Below, piece by piece: positions 1 to 7,726 of a DNA stretch of 55,589 bases; within the stretch, counting starts at the first letter, position 1, and each line of letters begins with the position of its first letter. The notes under the pieces were generated by a model. It worked only from the letters and a program-made list of their open reading frames with translations, was not told the origin of the DNA and searched no databases. The position numbers were made by a program, and so were the translations under genes. Source of the stretch: Nocardiopsis sp. NRRL B-16309 (GTDB taxonomy: Bacteria > Actinomycetota > Actinomycetes > Streptosporangiales > Streptosporangiaceae); NCBI RefSeq assembly GCF_001279585.1, contig NZ_LGEC01000083.1, positions 1 to 55,589 on the forward strand, in the 5' to 3' direction.

Positions 1-2
1 CC

Positions 3-890
3 GTGGCCACCGCCCGAGAACCCCTTACGGACCTGACCGCGGTCCTGGAGCGGGTGGGCACCGAGGTGGACGAACGCGCCGGCGCCGCCCTGGCCGAGGC
101 CGAGCAGGACCGCGCGGCCAGAGCCGAAGCCGAAGGCCGGGCCCGGACCGCTGAAGCCGAGACCGCGGCGGCCCACCGCGGCCGCCAGAACGCCGAAGAG
201 GAGCGGGACGAAGCCCGGGTCCAGGCCCGCGAAGCGGAAAGGGTCGCCGAACGGGCGCGGGGTGAGGCCGCCGACGACCGCCGCGCCGTCGCGGTGGCCC
301 AGGGCGCGGCCGAGCGCCTGGAGCAGGAGAACGAGCGGCTGCTCGCCGAGGCGACCAAACTCCAGACGAGGGCCGACGCCGCGGCGGCACGGGCCGAGCG
401 CGCCGAGGCCCGACACGAGACCGTGGCCAAGGAACGCGACCGGTTCCGTGACGAGCTACAGACTGAGCGGAAGGAATGGGCCACCGAGCGCACCCGGCTC
501 ACCGGCCAGGTCGAACAGCTGAGTGCCGACTACGCCGAGCGCCTGGATGAGCTCCAGCAGGCCCACACCGACGCCCAGGAGCGCACCGCCCGGGAGCACG
601 CCGCGCAGATCGCCGACCTGCAGCGCCAGGCGGGCCGGGCCGAGCTACTCGCTGAGCAGCACACGCAGTTGCAGGAGGAGTGCCAGCTGCTGCGTCGGGG
701 CCGAGGAGACGCACGGCGTGGGTTGCGGATAGCGGTGAGGGCACTGGACACGGGCGAGACCTCCCAGGAAGTGCGGGACATCCTTCAGCGCCACCTCGCC
801 CGATCGGAGCCGACAGCAGAGGACACAGGGTCCCCCTCCACCGATGATGACGCCTCCGTGCCGCCGACCGGCGAGGAACGCCGCACGTGA
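3..890 (+). CDS. KfrA-like alanine/glutamate-rich coiled-coil protein, probably cut at the window edge
   Basis: The frame is open to the window edge, so the GTG at position 3 may be internal and an N-terminal DNA-binding domain could lie upstream. What is visible is about 230 residues of nearly uninterrupted Ala/Glu/Arg-rich heptad sequence, then a short segment (LRIAVRALDTGE) and an acidic Ser/Thr-rich tail. KfrA proteins of plasmids have this architecture: an N-terminal helix-turn-helix followed by a long alanine-rich coiled coil, and they act as partition accessory proteins and autoregulators. The TGGTCGA repeat cluster just downstream (1061-1267) would suit a partition locus. The KfrA assignment rests on composition and context, not on a seen HTH. 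Confidence 0.6.
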   Translation: MATAREPLTDLTAVLERVGTEVDERAGAALAEAEQDRAARAEAEGRARTAEAETAAAHRGRQNAEEERDEARVQAREAERVAERARGEAADDRRAVAVAQGAAERLEQENERLLAEATKLQTRADAAAARAERAEARHETVAKERDRFRDELQTERKEWATERTRLTGQVEQLSADYAERLDELQQAHTDAQERTAREHAAQIADLQRQAGRAELLAEQHTQLQEECQLLRRGRGDARRGLRIAVRALDTGETSQEVRDILQRHLARSEPTAEDTGSPSTDDDASVPPTGEERRT

Positions 891-1060
891 GGCTGTAGTG
901 CCTCGATCCCATACAGCCCTTATCGGCCAGGTGCTGGCGCTGTCCGAGAAGCGCCTTCGAGCTCGGCCTCGCCACCGGTGGCGAAACGTTTCCGCGTGCG
1001 GTCCGAGGCGCAGGCAAGCACAGAAATGCTGGTCCGAGGGCATACGGGTTCCAGGGGGCG

Positions 1061-1267
1061 TGGTCGACACCGTGCGAGGTGGTCGGAGTTCGCTGGGCCT
1101 GGTCGACCAACCTGGTCGACTGGTCGGAACCGGGCCCAGGTCGGGTACCGGTACGTGCATCCGGCCTGGTCAGAGCCCGGATCCAGCCTCATTGGCAGGC
1201 GGACCGGCGGCGATGGATCGCATAATGGTGGTCGAAGGACCCAACCCGTGGTCGAAGTCTGGTCGAA
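1061..1267. repeat. TGGTCGA repeat cluster, candidate centromere or iterons
   Basis: TGGTCGAC occurs at 1061, 1100 and 1113, TGGTCGAA at 1229, 1249 and 1260, with near copies TGGTCGGA at 1080 and 1121 and TGGTCAGA at 1168. All are in direct orientation; the copies at 1113 and 1121 abut. The stretch is non-coding and lies after the KfrA-like gene. Direct heptamer/octamer repeats in such a place are typical of a plasmid centromere or replication iterons. No initiator gene is recognisable nearby, so the function is inferred. Confidence 0.5.
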
Positions 1268-1519
1268 CCAAACCGGAACCGGAATCAACCACGCAATCGC
1301 GGGACTCCGAAAGATCACCCGGAAGCCCAGCAGGAAAACCGAAAATGAAGAGATGGGCTAAACGAATCCGATAGGAATTAATTGCCGAATCAAGTAGCCG
1401 AAGTAGAAACCGGTGATGTTGTGGCCTATACTCAGACATGAAAACGGGGCCATGGTGCGCTCTTGGTCGGACGCAACACCACAGCCCCGCTCGTCCGGCG
1501 CGGGCCGCCAGCTGTACGT
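1268..1519. other. Non-coding, relatively AT-rich stretch with a TATACT hexamer
   Basis: After the TGGTCGA repeats the base composition drops in GC (about 1340-1440, for example GGAATTAATTGCCGAATCAA), unusual for this window. A good -10 hexamer, TATACT, sits at 1427-1432 but its -35 is unconvincing and no credible gene follows on the plus strand. An AT-rich tract beside direct repeats is the usual layout of an origin's unwinding region; that is inference. Confidence 0.3.
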
Positions 1520-1654
1520 CTACAGCTGCGGCCCGTTGGCCGGGGGATCACCGAAGAACCTGGTCAGCCAGAGTACGAAGCGCACTCCAGCGAGCAGTGT
1601 CCTGATCACCTCGAAGACGACGGTCGCTCGCCGTCGCTCAGGTCGGTCACCCAT
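1520..1654 (-). CDS. Small 44-aa protein with a hydrophobic helix
   Basis: A short open frame starts with ATG at 1654, preceded by a near-perfect Shine-Dalgarno (GGAGGGACT directly before the ATG), and ends in TAG at 1520. The product begins MGDRPERRRATVVFEVIRTL and has a basic N-terminus, then a mostly hydrophobic segment (residues about 12-33) that could be an amphipathic or membrane helix, and a short Gly/Pro tail. It sits alone between the repeat cluster and the next gene. Function is unknown; the strong RBS is the main argument that it is translated. Confidence 0.5.
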   Translation of the reverse strand: MGDRPERRRATVVFEVIRTLLAGVRFVLWLTRFFGDPPANGPQL

Positions 1655-1875
1655 AGTCCCTCCTCCGTGGAGCCGCCCGCGCCCCGTGTGGGCACGGGAA
1701 TGGTCGCCTCCCGGGACAGCGACCCTTGCCGGGCCGTCGCGGAGGAAGAATTACAAGGTACCGCATCCTTCCCTGCTTGGTGGAATACCAAAGTGGGTCG
1801 GGGAAACATAAGGAACCTTCTGGGTCCATTCAGGGGCGGGCTGACCAGCGTATTTTCACCGTCGCGCCGGGAAGA

Positions 1876-2034
1876 ATGTTTCCTTCAATCGCGACAGATG
1901 CTGACCTCGCCGGGCACCGCCCCCTGCCTGTGCCCGACCGCCAGCCCGTCGGCAACGGGATCGGCACGACCGTCCCACGCAGCCGGACCGGGGGTGACGG
2001 CTCGGTGAGCTCGCCGTCCCAGATGGCGGTGTGA
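1876..2034 (+). CDS. Possible small 52-aa protein
   Basis: ATG at 1876 follows GGGAAGA, and the 52-codon frame has largely G/C third positions after the first few codons, ending in TGA at 2032-2034, just before the convergent gene ending at 2038. The product begins MFPSIATDADLAGHRP and is rich in Pro, Gly and Ser with no recognisable motif. It may be a real small protein or chance openness in GC-rich DNA. The rest of 1655-1875 shows no other gene. Confidence 0.25.
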   Translation: MFPSIATDADLAGHRPLPVPDRQPVGNGIGTTVPRSRTGGDGSVSSPSQMAV

Positions 2035-2037
2035 GGG

Positions 2038-2988
2038 CTAGAGCTGGCGGGGGTCGGTCTCCTCTGTCTCCTTGGGGCGCCGGTATCCCTCGACGACCTC
2101 CCAGTGGCCGGGGTCAAGGACCCGGGCGACCTGTGCCAGCTCTCGGACCGTGTTTCGGGCGTGTTCGCCCTTGAACAGGTAGGTGGGACTGCTCCCTCCC
2201 ATGGTCATGGAGGGGTAGTTGCCGCCGCTGAGCTGGCGCATGAGTGCGTACCAGGCGCCCAGGGGGCCGTCCACCTGCCCTGGAGAAGGGTTCTCAACGT
2301 CTGCGTCGCCGACCACCAGGGTCAGGAAGTATCCGCCACGCTCAGCGTGGTACGACTCGATCTCCTCGGGCGTATGGGTGCTCAGCATCTTAATCTCGTC
2401 CATGGCGTCGGCCAGGACCTTCTCCTCCTCCTGGTCCGACTCGTGCGGGGCCTCGTCCCCGGCTGTCCACCGCGGGGACTGGGCCTGGGCGATGGACTCC
2501 CGGCCGAGGCCGCCGTCGAGTCCGGATCCGTTGATGAACAGGTCCAGCACGGAGGCTTCGTCGAACACGCTCTGCTCGGCCAGGTGCTGCGTGTAGACCT
2601 CTTGGTCCACCGGACCCAACGCCAGATCCTGGCTGGGGCGCCACATCGGCCCGTTCTCGGTCAGCACGACTGCGGAGAGTACGCCTACGCGCTCGCGGAC
2701 GACGCGCAAGGCCGAGAGCACGCCGCGGGCCGCGTGCGCGTCACGGACCGAGGTGTAGGTGGTGCCTTCGAGCTGCTCCCAGACCTGGTCGAGTTCCACG
2801 GTCCAGTGGACCATGTGCGTGACCAGCGCCAGCACCTGCGCCGGCGGTGCCGCCATCACGGAGAATCCGGCCGTCATCCGGGCGTGCTGGTAGGAGCCAT
2901 AAGCGATTAGGAAGCGGCCCTCAGGGGTGGACGCGTCAGGGGTTGGTGCGCTCACGGACAACTCCATTCCAGGAGGATGGCCCTGCAT
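2038..2988 (-). CDS. Hypothetical protein, 316 aa
   Basis: Complete frame on the minus strand with ATG at 2988; an internal ATG at 2967 is a possible alternative and neither has a strong RBS. No domain is recognised. The sequence is soluble and globular-looking, with an acidic stretch (HESDQEEEKVLADAMDEIKM) and a Gly/Ser-rich turn near residue 265. Aromatic- and Val-rich segments in the first 60 residues are too polar for confident membrane helices. The gene is divergent from the regulator gene at 3176, and the palindrome at 3138-3158 in the shared upstream region could control both. Function unknown. Confidence 0.7.
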   Translation of the reverse strand: MQGHPPGMELSVSAPTPDASTPEGRFLIAYGSYQHARMTAGFSVMAAPPAQVLALVTHMVHWTVELDQVWEQLEGTTYTSVRDAHAARGVLSALRVVRERVGVLSAVVLTENGPMWRPSQDLALGPVDQEVYTQHLAEQSVFDEASVLDLFINGSGLDGGLGRESIAQAQSPRWTAGDEAPHESDQEEEKVLADAMDEIKMLSTHTPEEIESYHAERGGYFLTLVVGDADVENPSPGQVDGPLGAWYALMRQLSGGNYPSMTMGGSSPTYLFKGEHARNTVRELAQVARVLDPGHWEVVEGYRRPKETEETDPRQL

Positions 2989-3137
2989 TGTTGCAGATCA
3001 ACCCCTGTGTGCAGAAGATCCTTCGTGGTGTGCGTCCTCTCGGTCCGCAGGCGCGCGGGCCCGGGCGGCGCTGGATCCTTCCCCCTAGCGCGGCACCGCT
3101 GGCGTGCCCGGCGCCGGGCGGGCACGCCTCCGGGCCG

Positions 3138-3158
3138 ACTTTGACAAACTGTCAAAGT
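3138..3158. promoter_or_regulatory. Perfect palindromic operator ACTTTGACA-AAC-TGTCAAAGT
   Basis: Two 9-bp arms (3138-3146 and 3150-3158) are perfect inverted copies around a 3-bp spacer, ending 17 bp before the ATG of the putative regulator at 3176. Size, symmetry and position are those of an autoregulatory operator; the same TGACA/TGTCA half-sites recur before the next gene. Confidence 0.6.
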
Positions 3159-3175
3159 CCAGGAAGGTGGGCCTC

Positions 3176-3925
3176 ATGGCTCCAGACGTCGAACCCGCCG
3201 AGCGACTGTCCGACCTGCTCGCACACCTCTACCACCTGCACGAAAACGCCCAAGACCCGCACTTGGAGCTGTGGCCCGACGGCGACGCGATCGGCGTGCT
3301 CGCCTACACCCGGGCTCACCACAGCGCCTTGCCCCCCGAGCAGGTGAGCCCGGCCCGCCGCGAGCAAATCCGGCTCCGGCTGAAGGTGACGGGCCTGCTC
3401 TACAGCCTGATCGACACCGAGCAACTCGGCGCCCTGGACCAGGCCCGCCCACCCGGCGCACGGCGCAGTGAGCACCTGCTGACCCTGACCGAACTTGCCG
3501 ACGTGCTGGTGCTCGACACCCCGGGGGCCGTCAGCAAACGGCGGGACCGGCTCTACGCCGCACGGCACCACCGCCCGCGTACCCCCTGGCACGGACGCCA
3601 GCTGATGGCCGAGCGGGAGGCCCAGACGCGCCGGCGCGTGGTCGAGGTGGAGCAGGCCCGGCGCCATCACTCGCGGGTTCGGGCAGCAGCTCAAGAACTG
3701 CTGGGAGTGCGCCACGACCTCGTCTTGACCGAGGACGCGCAGGACTGGCTGCACGGCCTGATCCAGCTCCTGGAGGAGGATCCGCTGCGGCCTGATCAGA
3801 TGCCCTCGTTGGCCGCCCACCTGTCCCTGGCTCTGGCAGAGCTCGGCGAGGACGCGGCTCGGTCTCCGGCCGCCGCCGGCGCGCTCGCTCGTGCCCGCGA
3901 GGCCCTGTCCTACCGGGATCGGTAG
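3176..3925 (+). CDS. Putative HTH regulator with own operator, 249 aa
   Basis: ATG at 3176 is chosen because GGAAGG lies just upstream and the palindrome at 3138-3158 lies just before that; earlier in-frame starts would place the palindrome inside the gene. Residues about 100-125 (LTLTELADVL.. then GAVSKRRDRLY) look like a helix-turn-helix with a basic recognition helix, followed by a basic, Arg/His-rich linker and an all-helical acidic C-terminal part. It is probably a DNA-binding regulator of the replication/partition or transfer genes. Oddity: after the TAG stop the same frame stays open for another 41 codons of coding-like sequence (to 4051). Confidence 0.55.
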   Translation: MAPDVEPAERLSDLLAHLYHLHENAQDPHLELWPDGDAIGVLAYTRAHHSALPPEQVSPARREQIRLRLKVTGLLYSLIDTEQLGALDQARPPGARRSEHLLTLTELADVLVLDTPGAVSKRRDRLYAARHHRPRTPWHGRQLMAEREAQTRRRVVEVEQARRHHSRVRAAAQELLGVRHDLVLTEDAQDWLHGLIQLLEEDPLRPDQMPSLAAHLSLALAELGEDAARSPAAAGALARAREALSYRDR

Positions 3926-4008
3926 GTGGTCGACGAACTGGCGTCATGGGCCCGATTGCCGCCCAGCAACGTGGCGGACCTGCGCCCGGCTCACTCAACG
4001 GAGTTGCG

Positions 4009-4054
4009 GTGTCAGCTTTTTGCTGACAAACTTGTGTCAGCAAAAAGCTGACAC
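4009..4054. promoter_or_regulatory. Nested double palindrome (two TGTCAGC-N5-GCTGACA operators)
   Basis: Arms 4009-4028 (GTGTCAGCTTTTTGCTGACA) and 4035-4054 are perfect 20-bp inverted repeats around the 6-bp spacer AACTTG. Each arm is itself a palindrome: TGTCAGC-TTTTT-GCTGACA and TGTCAGC-AAAAA-GCTGACA. The GGAGG of the next gene starts at the following base, so this is a tandem operator over the leader rather than a terminator. Confidence 0.7.
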
Positions 4055-4065
4055 GGAGGTCGTTC

Positions 4066-4986
4066 ATGGAATGGCAGGGTCCTGGCCCGGCGAACGGGCA
4101 CACCGCAACCGTCTACGCCCACACGGGCGAAGGCGGGGAACTCGTCCCCTGGGAACCCGGCGCGGCCACTGAGTACCGCAGAATCTGGCGCGCGCTCTGC
4201 TGCTGCGGGTGGCAGAGCGCCGACCACTACCACCCGCCTGAGCGCGCTCTCGTGCACGAGTGGGCCCGACACCTGCATCGTGAGGTCCCCGAGCTGCGCC
4301 TGCACGAGATCGCCGCCGAGTCCGACGATCGCGGTCCCCTCACCGCCGAGGTCCGCCTGCTGCGCAGCCAGGGCGTGAGCTGGGAGCGCATCGCCACCGC
4401 CGTCGGCAAGAAACGCCAGAGCGCCCACCGGCGCTGGCGCCACGTCGAAAAGGAGCTGGCCGCCATTCACAAGGACGGCCCCTCAGCCGACCTGGCACGC
4501 CTGCGCGGTGCCCTGTCCCACCTCGCCGCGGTGGTCGACGTCCACGACGATGCCCGCCCCGAGATCCAGACCCTCTACGGGATCGTCAACGCGGGCGAGC
4601 AGGTCGCCGCCGCACTGGCCCGCACCTCCGCGGACCCCTGGGCCGTGACCGACGACTTGTCCAACGCCGCCGCCCACCTGGAGGACGCGCTGCGCATGGC
4701 CCACCGGCAGGCCTCCGGCGCCCTCCAGGACGCCGTCATCACCGTGGACTCCGACCAGATTCTGGCCCGGGGAGGTCGCATCGAGCTGGTCCTGGATGAG
4801 GCCGACCGCGCCCCCGAAGAAGGCCCAGCGCACTTCGTCACGGCCCAGGCCTTCGACGCCGAGGACACCCATGTCGCCGCTGGGAGCGGGGACACCGCCT
4901 ACGGGGCGCTGGCCACCCTCACCCCCCAGGACACCCCCAGCACGGTGCCGCTCGACTCCGTCGCCCCCCTCGACCCGCCGTGGTGA
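4066..4986 (+). CDS. Putative HTH DNA-binding regulator, 306 aa
   Basis: ATG at 4066 follows GGAGG at the ideal distance, directly behind the nested palindrome 4009-4054, so autoregulation is likely. A Cys-containing segment (CCCGWQS, near residue 46) followed by His residues may bind metal. Residues about 98-130 (LRSQGVSWERIATAVGKKRQ then SAHRRW) are a clear helix-turn-helix of the homeodomain-like/sigma-region-4 type. The remaining half is Ala-rich and helical with an acidic tail. It follows the other regulator gene and shares the TGACA/TGTCA operator theme. Target genes are unknown. Confidence 0.6.
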   Translation: MEWQGPGPANGHTATVYAHTGEGGELVPWEPGAATEYRRIWRALCCCGWQSADHYHPPERALVHEWARHLHREVPELRLHEIAAESDDRGPLTAEVRLLRSQGVSWERIATAVGKKRQSAHRRWRHVEKELAAIHKDGPSADLARLRGALSHLAAVVDVHDDARPEIQTLYGIVNAGEQVAAALARTSADPWAVTDDLSNAAAHLEDALRMAHRQASGALQDAVITVDSDQILARGGRIELVLDEADRAPEEGPAHFVTAQAFDAEDTHVAAGSGDTAYGALATLTPQDTPSTVPLDSVAPLDPPW

Positions 4987-5083
4987 CCTTGGTCGAGTCC
5001 ACGGCTACCGAACGATTCCCGACTATGGCTGCTGACCCGTTCCTACCGCACCGACACACCGACCATCACGTTGGAGGACACCG

Positions 5084-5554
5084 ATGAGCGACCTCGAGGA
5101 CGCCAAAGACCAGGTGCGCTCGGCCACGAGCGGCGTGACCTGGGGAGGGTTCTGCGACACCCTCGCCGACTGCGCGCGCTACGACGCCGACCTCGACTCC
5201 CTGCAGGCCGCCCTCAACGAGGCCCGCGCGGCCGTGGCCGAGGCCCGGATCCGCGCTGCGGTCTGGGGCCTGTGGGACGACGCGATGGCCGCCGCAGGGG
5301 TGGCCGTACGTCCAGGCGATCACGAGAAGGTCCACGAGATGCTCACCGAAGGACTGGCCGAGGCCCAGGACGGCGACCGAGGGGCCCTACTGCACGCCAC
5401 GAGCGGGATCACGGACCTGGTCATGAACCGGCACGCCGAGGAACAGGGCTTCGTCGGCGATCCCGACGACCCCCGGTGGGACACCGGATCTGACCGCGGC
5501 GACCAGGTCCTGGGCGTACTTCTGGATGCCGTGCGCGGACCGGCCCAGGCGTGA
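5084..5554 (+). CDS. Hypothetical helical protein, 156 aa
   Basis: ATG at 5084 is preceded by TTGGAGGACACCG, a strong RBS. The product is acidic and almost wholly alpha-helical by composition (Ala/Asp/Glu/Leu-rich), with no membrane segment or recognised motif. It lies about 100 bp after the HTH gene and about 130 bp before the exonuclease gene, on the same strand, so it may share their transcript. Function unknown. Confidence 0.65.
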   Translation: MSDLEDAKDQVRSATSGVTWGGFCDTLADCARYDADLDSLQAALNEARAAVAEARIRAAVWGLWDDAMAAAGVAVRPGDHEKVHEMLTEGLAEAQDGDRGALLHATSGITDLVMNRHAEEQGFVGDPDDPRWDTGSDRGDQVLGVLLDAVRGPAQA

Positions 5555-5684
5555 CCGCTCGGAAGCCCCGACCAACGCTGACCGTGCTCCACAAGCACGC
5601 CACCTGAGAACGGGTGGGACGCCTATCCCGTCAAGAACCGGCGCCCCACCCCTGTCGCAGATCACCACGACTAGGAGAAAGCGT

Positions 5685-7328
5685 ATGTCACAGACTTCAC
5701 CCAAACCGGACCGGGCCCGCGCCCCCAAGGACTTCGGGCCAGTACAGGCCGCAAGGGCAGCCGGAATCGACAACTGGGAAGGTGGCCTCCGCCACGGCCT
5801 GATCCCGCCCGGGGACGTGGCCGAGCGCCGGTGGTCGGCCACGGTCGTGGACAGCCTCGCGGCCCGGGCTCTGGAGCGCAACGACGCTATCCGTGACCGT
5901 GTGAGCGCCGAGGCGGAACTGCGCCGCGAGCGCGGCCCCGAGCAGCTGGGCGCCAACCGCTTCGCCGGCCTGCTGGCCGAGTCCACTGGCGTGGACGTCG
6001 CCCGCGCCGACGTCGAAGAACTGGTGGAGCGCGGGATCCTGGAAGCGGTCGACGAGTACAAGGGATGGCCGCTCTACGACGTGGCCGCCGCCCAGGAACT
6101 GGACACCGACACCGTCGCAGAGATCGTCCGTGAGCGTCAGGAGTGGGTGGCCGCGAGCCTGCCCGCGCCTGAGACCGCACAGCGGCTGGGGTGGCGGCAG
6201 CGCGAGTTCGAGCGCGTCGCCGCCGACCTGGACCTGGCACCGGGCCGGTTCGACCGGTGGGCGCTGTGCACCCTGGACCGGTTGGCGAGCGACGACAAGC
6301 TGTGCGCGCAGGTGCTCGCCGACCGCACCCTGGGACCGGACCAGTCGGCCGAGCACCTGGGTATCCGGCGCCTGGACTTCGACTACCTGGTCGCCGGTGG
6401 CCTGGTCGAGCCGTGCGACGTGGCCTACAAGACGGTCAGCCGGTGGAACCGGGTCGAGATCGACCTGTTCCGTACCGGGGACCTGGACGAGCTGGCAGCG
6501 GACACCACCCTGCCCTGGGCGGACCTGCACGCGGTGACTCCCGGCGACCGCTCGCCCCTGCGCGACCTCGTCGCCGGCCTGCCCACCACACGCGCCCAGC
6601 TCGTGCACGCCTTCACTCGCCGCCTGAGCGACGAGCACGGCATCGAGGTCTGGCCCCGTTGGGTCGCAGGCCCCAACGTGTGGGCCATCGACTGGGAACA
6701 GCTGCCCGATGGCACTCCGACGCTGAAGCAGGTCAAGGCCAAGCTCGCCGCCGATCCAGCCGCTGTGCACACCGACGACATCGAGCTGTCCACCGCGGTC
6801 GGCCGGATCATCCGGTGGGCCCGGTGGGCGGTCGAGCCGGGCCACGCGGTCGTGGTGGATGTGGAGACCACCGGCCTGGACGGCGCGATCATCGAGATCG
6901 CCGTGGTCGACGCGGCCACCGGCGCGGTGCTGTTCCACAGCCTGGTCCACCCTGGAGACATCGCCATCACCGCCCAGGCCGGTGCCGTGCATGGCATCAG
7001 CGACGCCGACCTGGAAGGTGCCCCCACCTGGGCGGAGATATGGCCGAAGGTGGAAGCAGCCATCGACGACCGCCAGATCATTGCCTACAACGCCCCCTTC
7101 GACCGGGGTCGGGCGCTCTTCGACTGCTCCCGGTACGGCATCGACCCCGGCCGCCTGGCCAAGGACGAGGCCTGGGCGTGCGCGATGGCCGCGCGCAGCG
7201 ACTACCTGCGGGTGAGCCGCTGGATCCCCCTGGGCGGCGACCACCGGGCGGTCGGAGATGCCCACGCCGCCCTGGAACTGGTGCGCACCTTCACCGCGGC
7301 GCCCGCGCGTACAACCCGCCGCCGCTGA
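5685..7328 (+). CDS. DnaQ-like DEDDh 3'-5' exonuclease with long N-terminal extension, 547 aa
   Basis: The start ATG at 5685 has AGGAG eight bases upstream. The last 160 residues are a DEDDh exonuclease fold (RNase T/DnaQ family): motif ExoI DVETTGLDG near residue 392, ExoII YNAPFDR near 467, and ExoIII with the conserved His and Asp in GDHRAVGDAHAAL near 520. These acidic residues bind the two metal ions that hydrolyse 3' termini. The first 380 residues are unlike polymerase subunits; they contain repeated short helical modules resembling degenerate helix-turn-helix units (two copies of a LGxxxxxFxxxxAxL pattern), so they may recruit it to DNA or a partner. It likely trims DNA during plasmid replication or repair. 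Confidence 0.8.
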   Translation: MSQTSPKPDRARAPKDFGPVQAARAAGIDNWEGGLRHGLIPPGDVAERRWSATVVDSLAARALERNDAIRDRVSAEAELRRERGPEQLGANRFAGLLAESTGVDVARADVEELVERGILEAVDEYKGWPLYDVAAAQELDTDTVAEIVRERQEWVAASLPAPETAQRLGWRQREFERVAADLDLAPGRFDRWALCTLDRLASDDKLCAQVLADRTLGPDQSAEHLGIRRLDFDYLVAGGLVEPCDVAYKTVSRWNRVEIDLFRTGDLDELAADTTLPWADLHAVTPGDRSPLRDLVAGLPTTRAQLVHAFTRRLSDEHGIEVWPRWVAGPNVWAIDWEQLPDGTPTLKQVKAKLAADPAAVHTDDIELSTAVGRIIRWARWAVEPGHAVVVDVETTGLDGAIIEIAVVDAATGAVLFHSLVHPGDIAITAQAGAVHGISDADLEGAPTWAEIWPKVEAAIDDRQIIAYNAPFDRGRALFDCSRYGIDPGRLAKDEAWACAMAARSDYLRVSRWIPLGGDHRAVGDAHAALELVRTFTAAPARTTRRR

Positions 7329-7347
7329 CCTGCTGCCTGCCCACTCG

Positions 7348-7375
7348 GGGGCCGTCGCCAGCGCGCGGCGGCCCC
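7348..7375 (+). terminator. Hairpin after the exonuclease gene
   Basis: GGGGCCGTCGC at 7348-7358 pairs with GCGGCGGCCCC at 7365-7375 (one G-U pair, 6-base loop), 20 bp after the stop codon. It has no T-run, as is common for actinobacterial terminators. Confidence 0.5.
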
Positions 7376-7405
7376 ACCCATAACCCAAACGACGGGAGCC
7401 GCCCG

Positions 7406-7726
7406 ATGATGACCACGATCCGTACTGCGCGCCGCCCGCGCCGCTGCGCTCACGACTGCGGCGTTCCCATCCGAGCCGGGGAGAAGGTCGCGCACACCGC
7501 GATCCCCCCGCGCAGCCACGCCGTGCTCTACAGCGACCAGTGGATCCACCTGGCCGCCCACGTCGGAACCTGCCCGGACGCCGACACCATGCCCGTCGCC
7601 GAGCTGGCCGCAGCCCGGGCCGAGATGGACGCCTACCTCCAGACGCGACTGGAGGAGTTGGAGGCTGCCGTCGCCGCACTGAATTCCCAGACTGCGGGCA
7701 TCGGCAGAACCAGGAGCTTCGCCTGA
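7406..7726 (+). CDS. Small Cys/His-containing protein, 106 aa
   Basis: ATG at 7406 follows GGGAG. The N-terminus is basic and contains a Cys-x3-Cys pair (residues 14 and 18) followed by His residues and a later Cys (about 54), a pattern that could hold a zinc ion. A helical Glu/Ala-rich segment (residues 65-95) could form a coiled coil. It resembles small accessory proteins often seen on actinobacterial phages and plasmids; no specific function can be assigned. Confidence 0.65.
   Translation: MMTTIRTARRPRRCAHDCGVPIRAGEKVAHTAIPPRSHAVLYSDQWIHLAAHVGTCPDADTMPVAELAAARAEMDAYLQTRLEELEAAVAALNSQTAGIGRTRSFA

Noticed and set aside
1413..1811. 132-codon plus-strand frame behind the TATACT hexamer
   Set aside because: Composition is not coding-like and it lies antisense to the small gene with a strong RBS at 1520-1654.
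4009..4054. Reading the nested palindrome as a terminator of the 3176 gene
   Set aside because: T-runs are inside the stems rather than after them, and the RBS of the next gene follows immediately; an operator or leader control element fits better.
3891..4172. 93-codon frame across the nested palindrome
   Set aside because: Cys/Arg-rich, overlaps a better-supported gene start at 4066 and its operator, and has no RBS.
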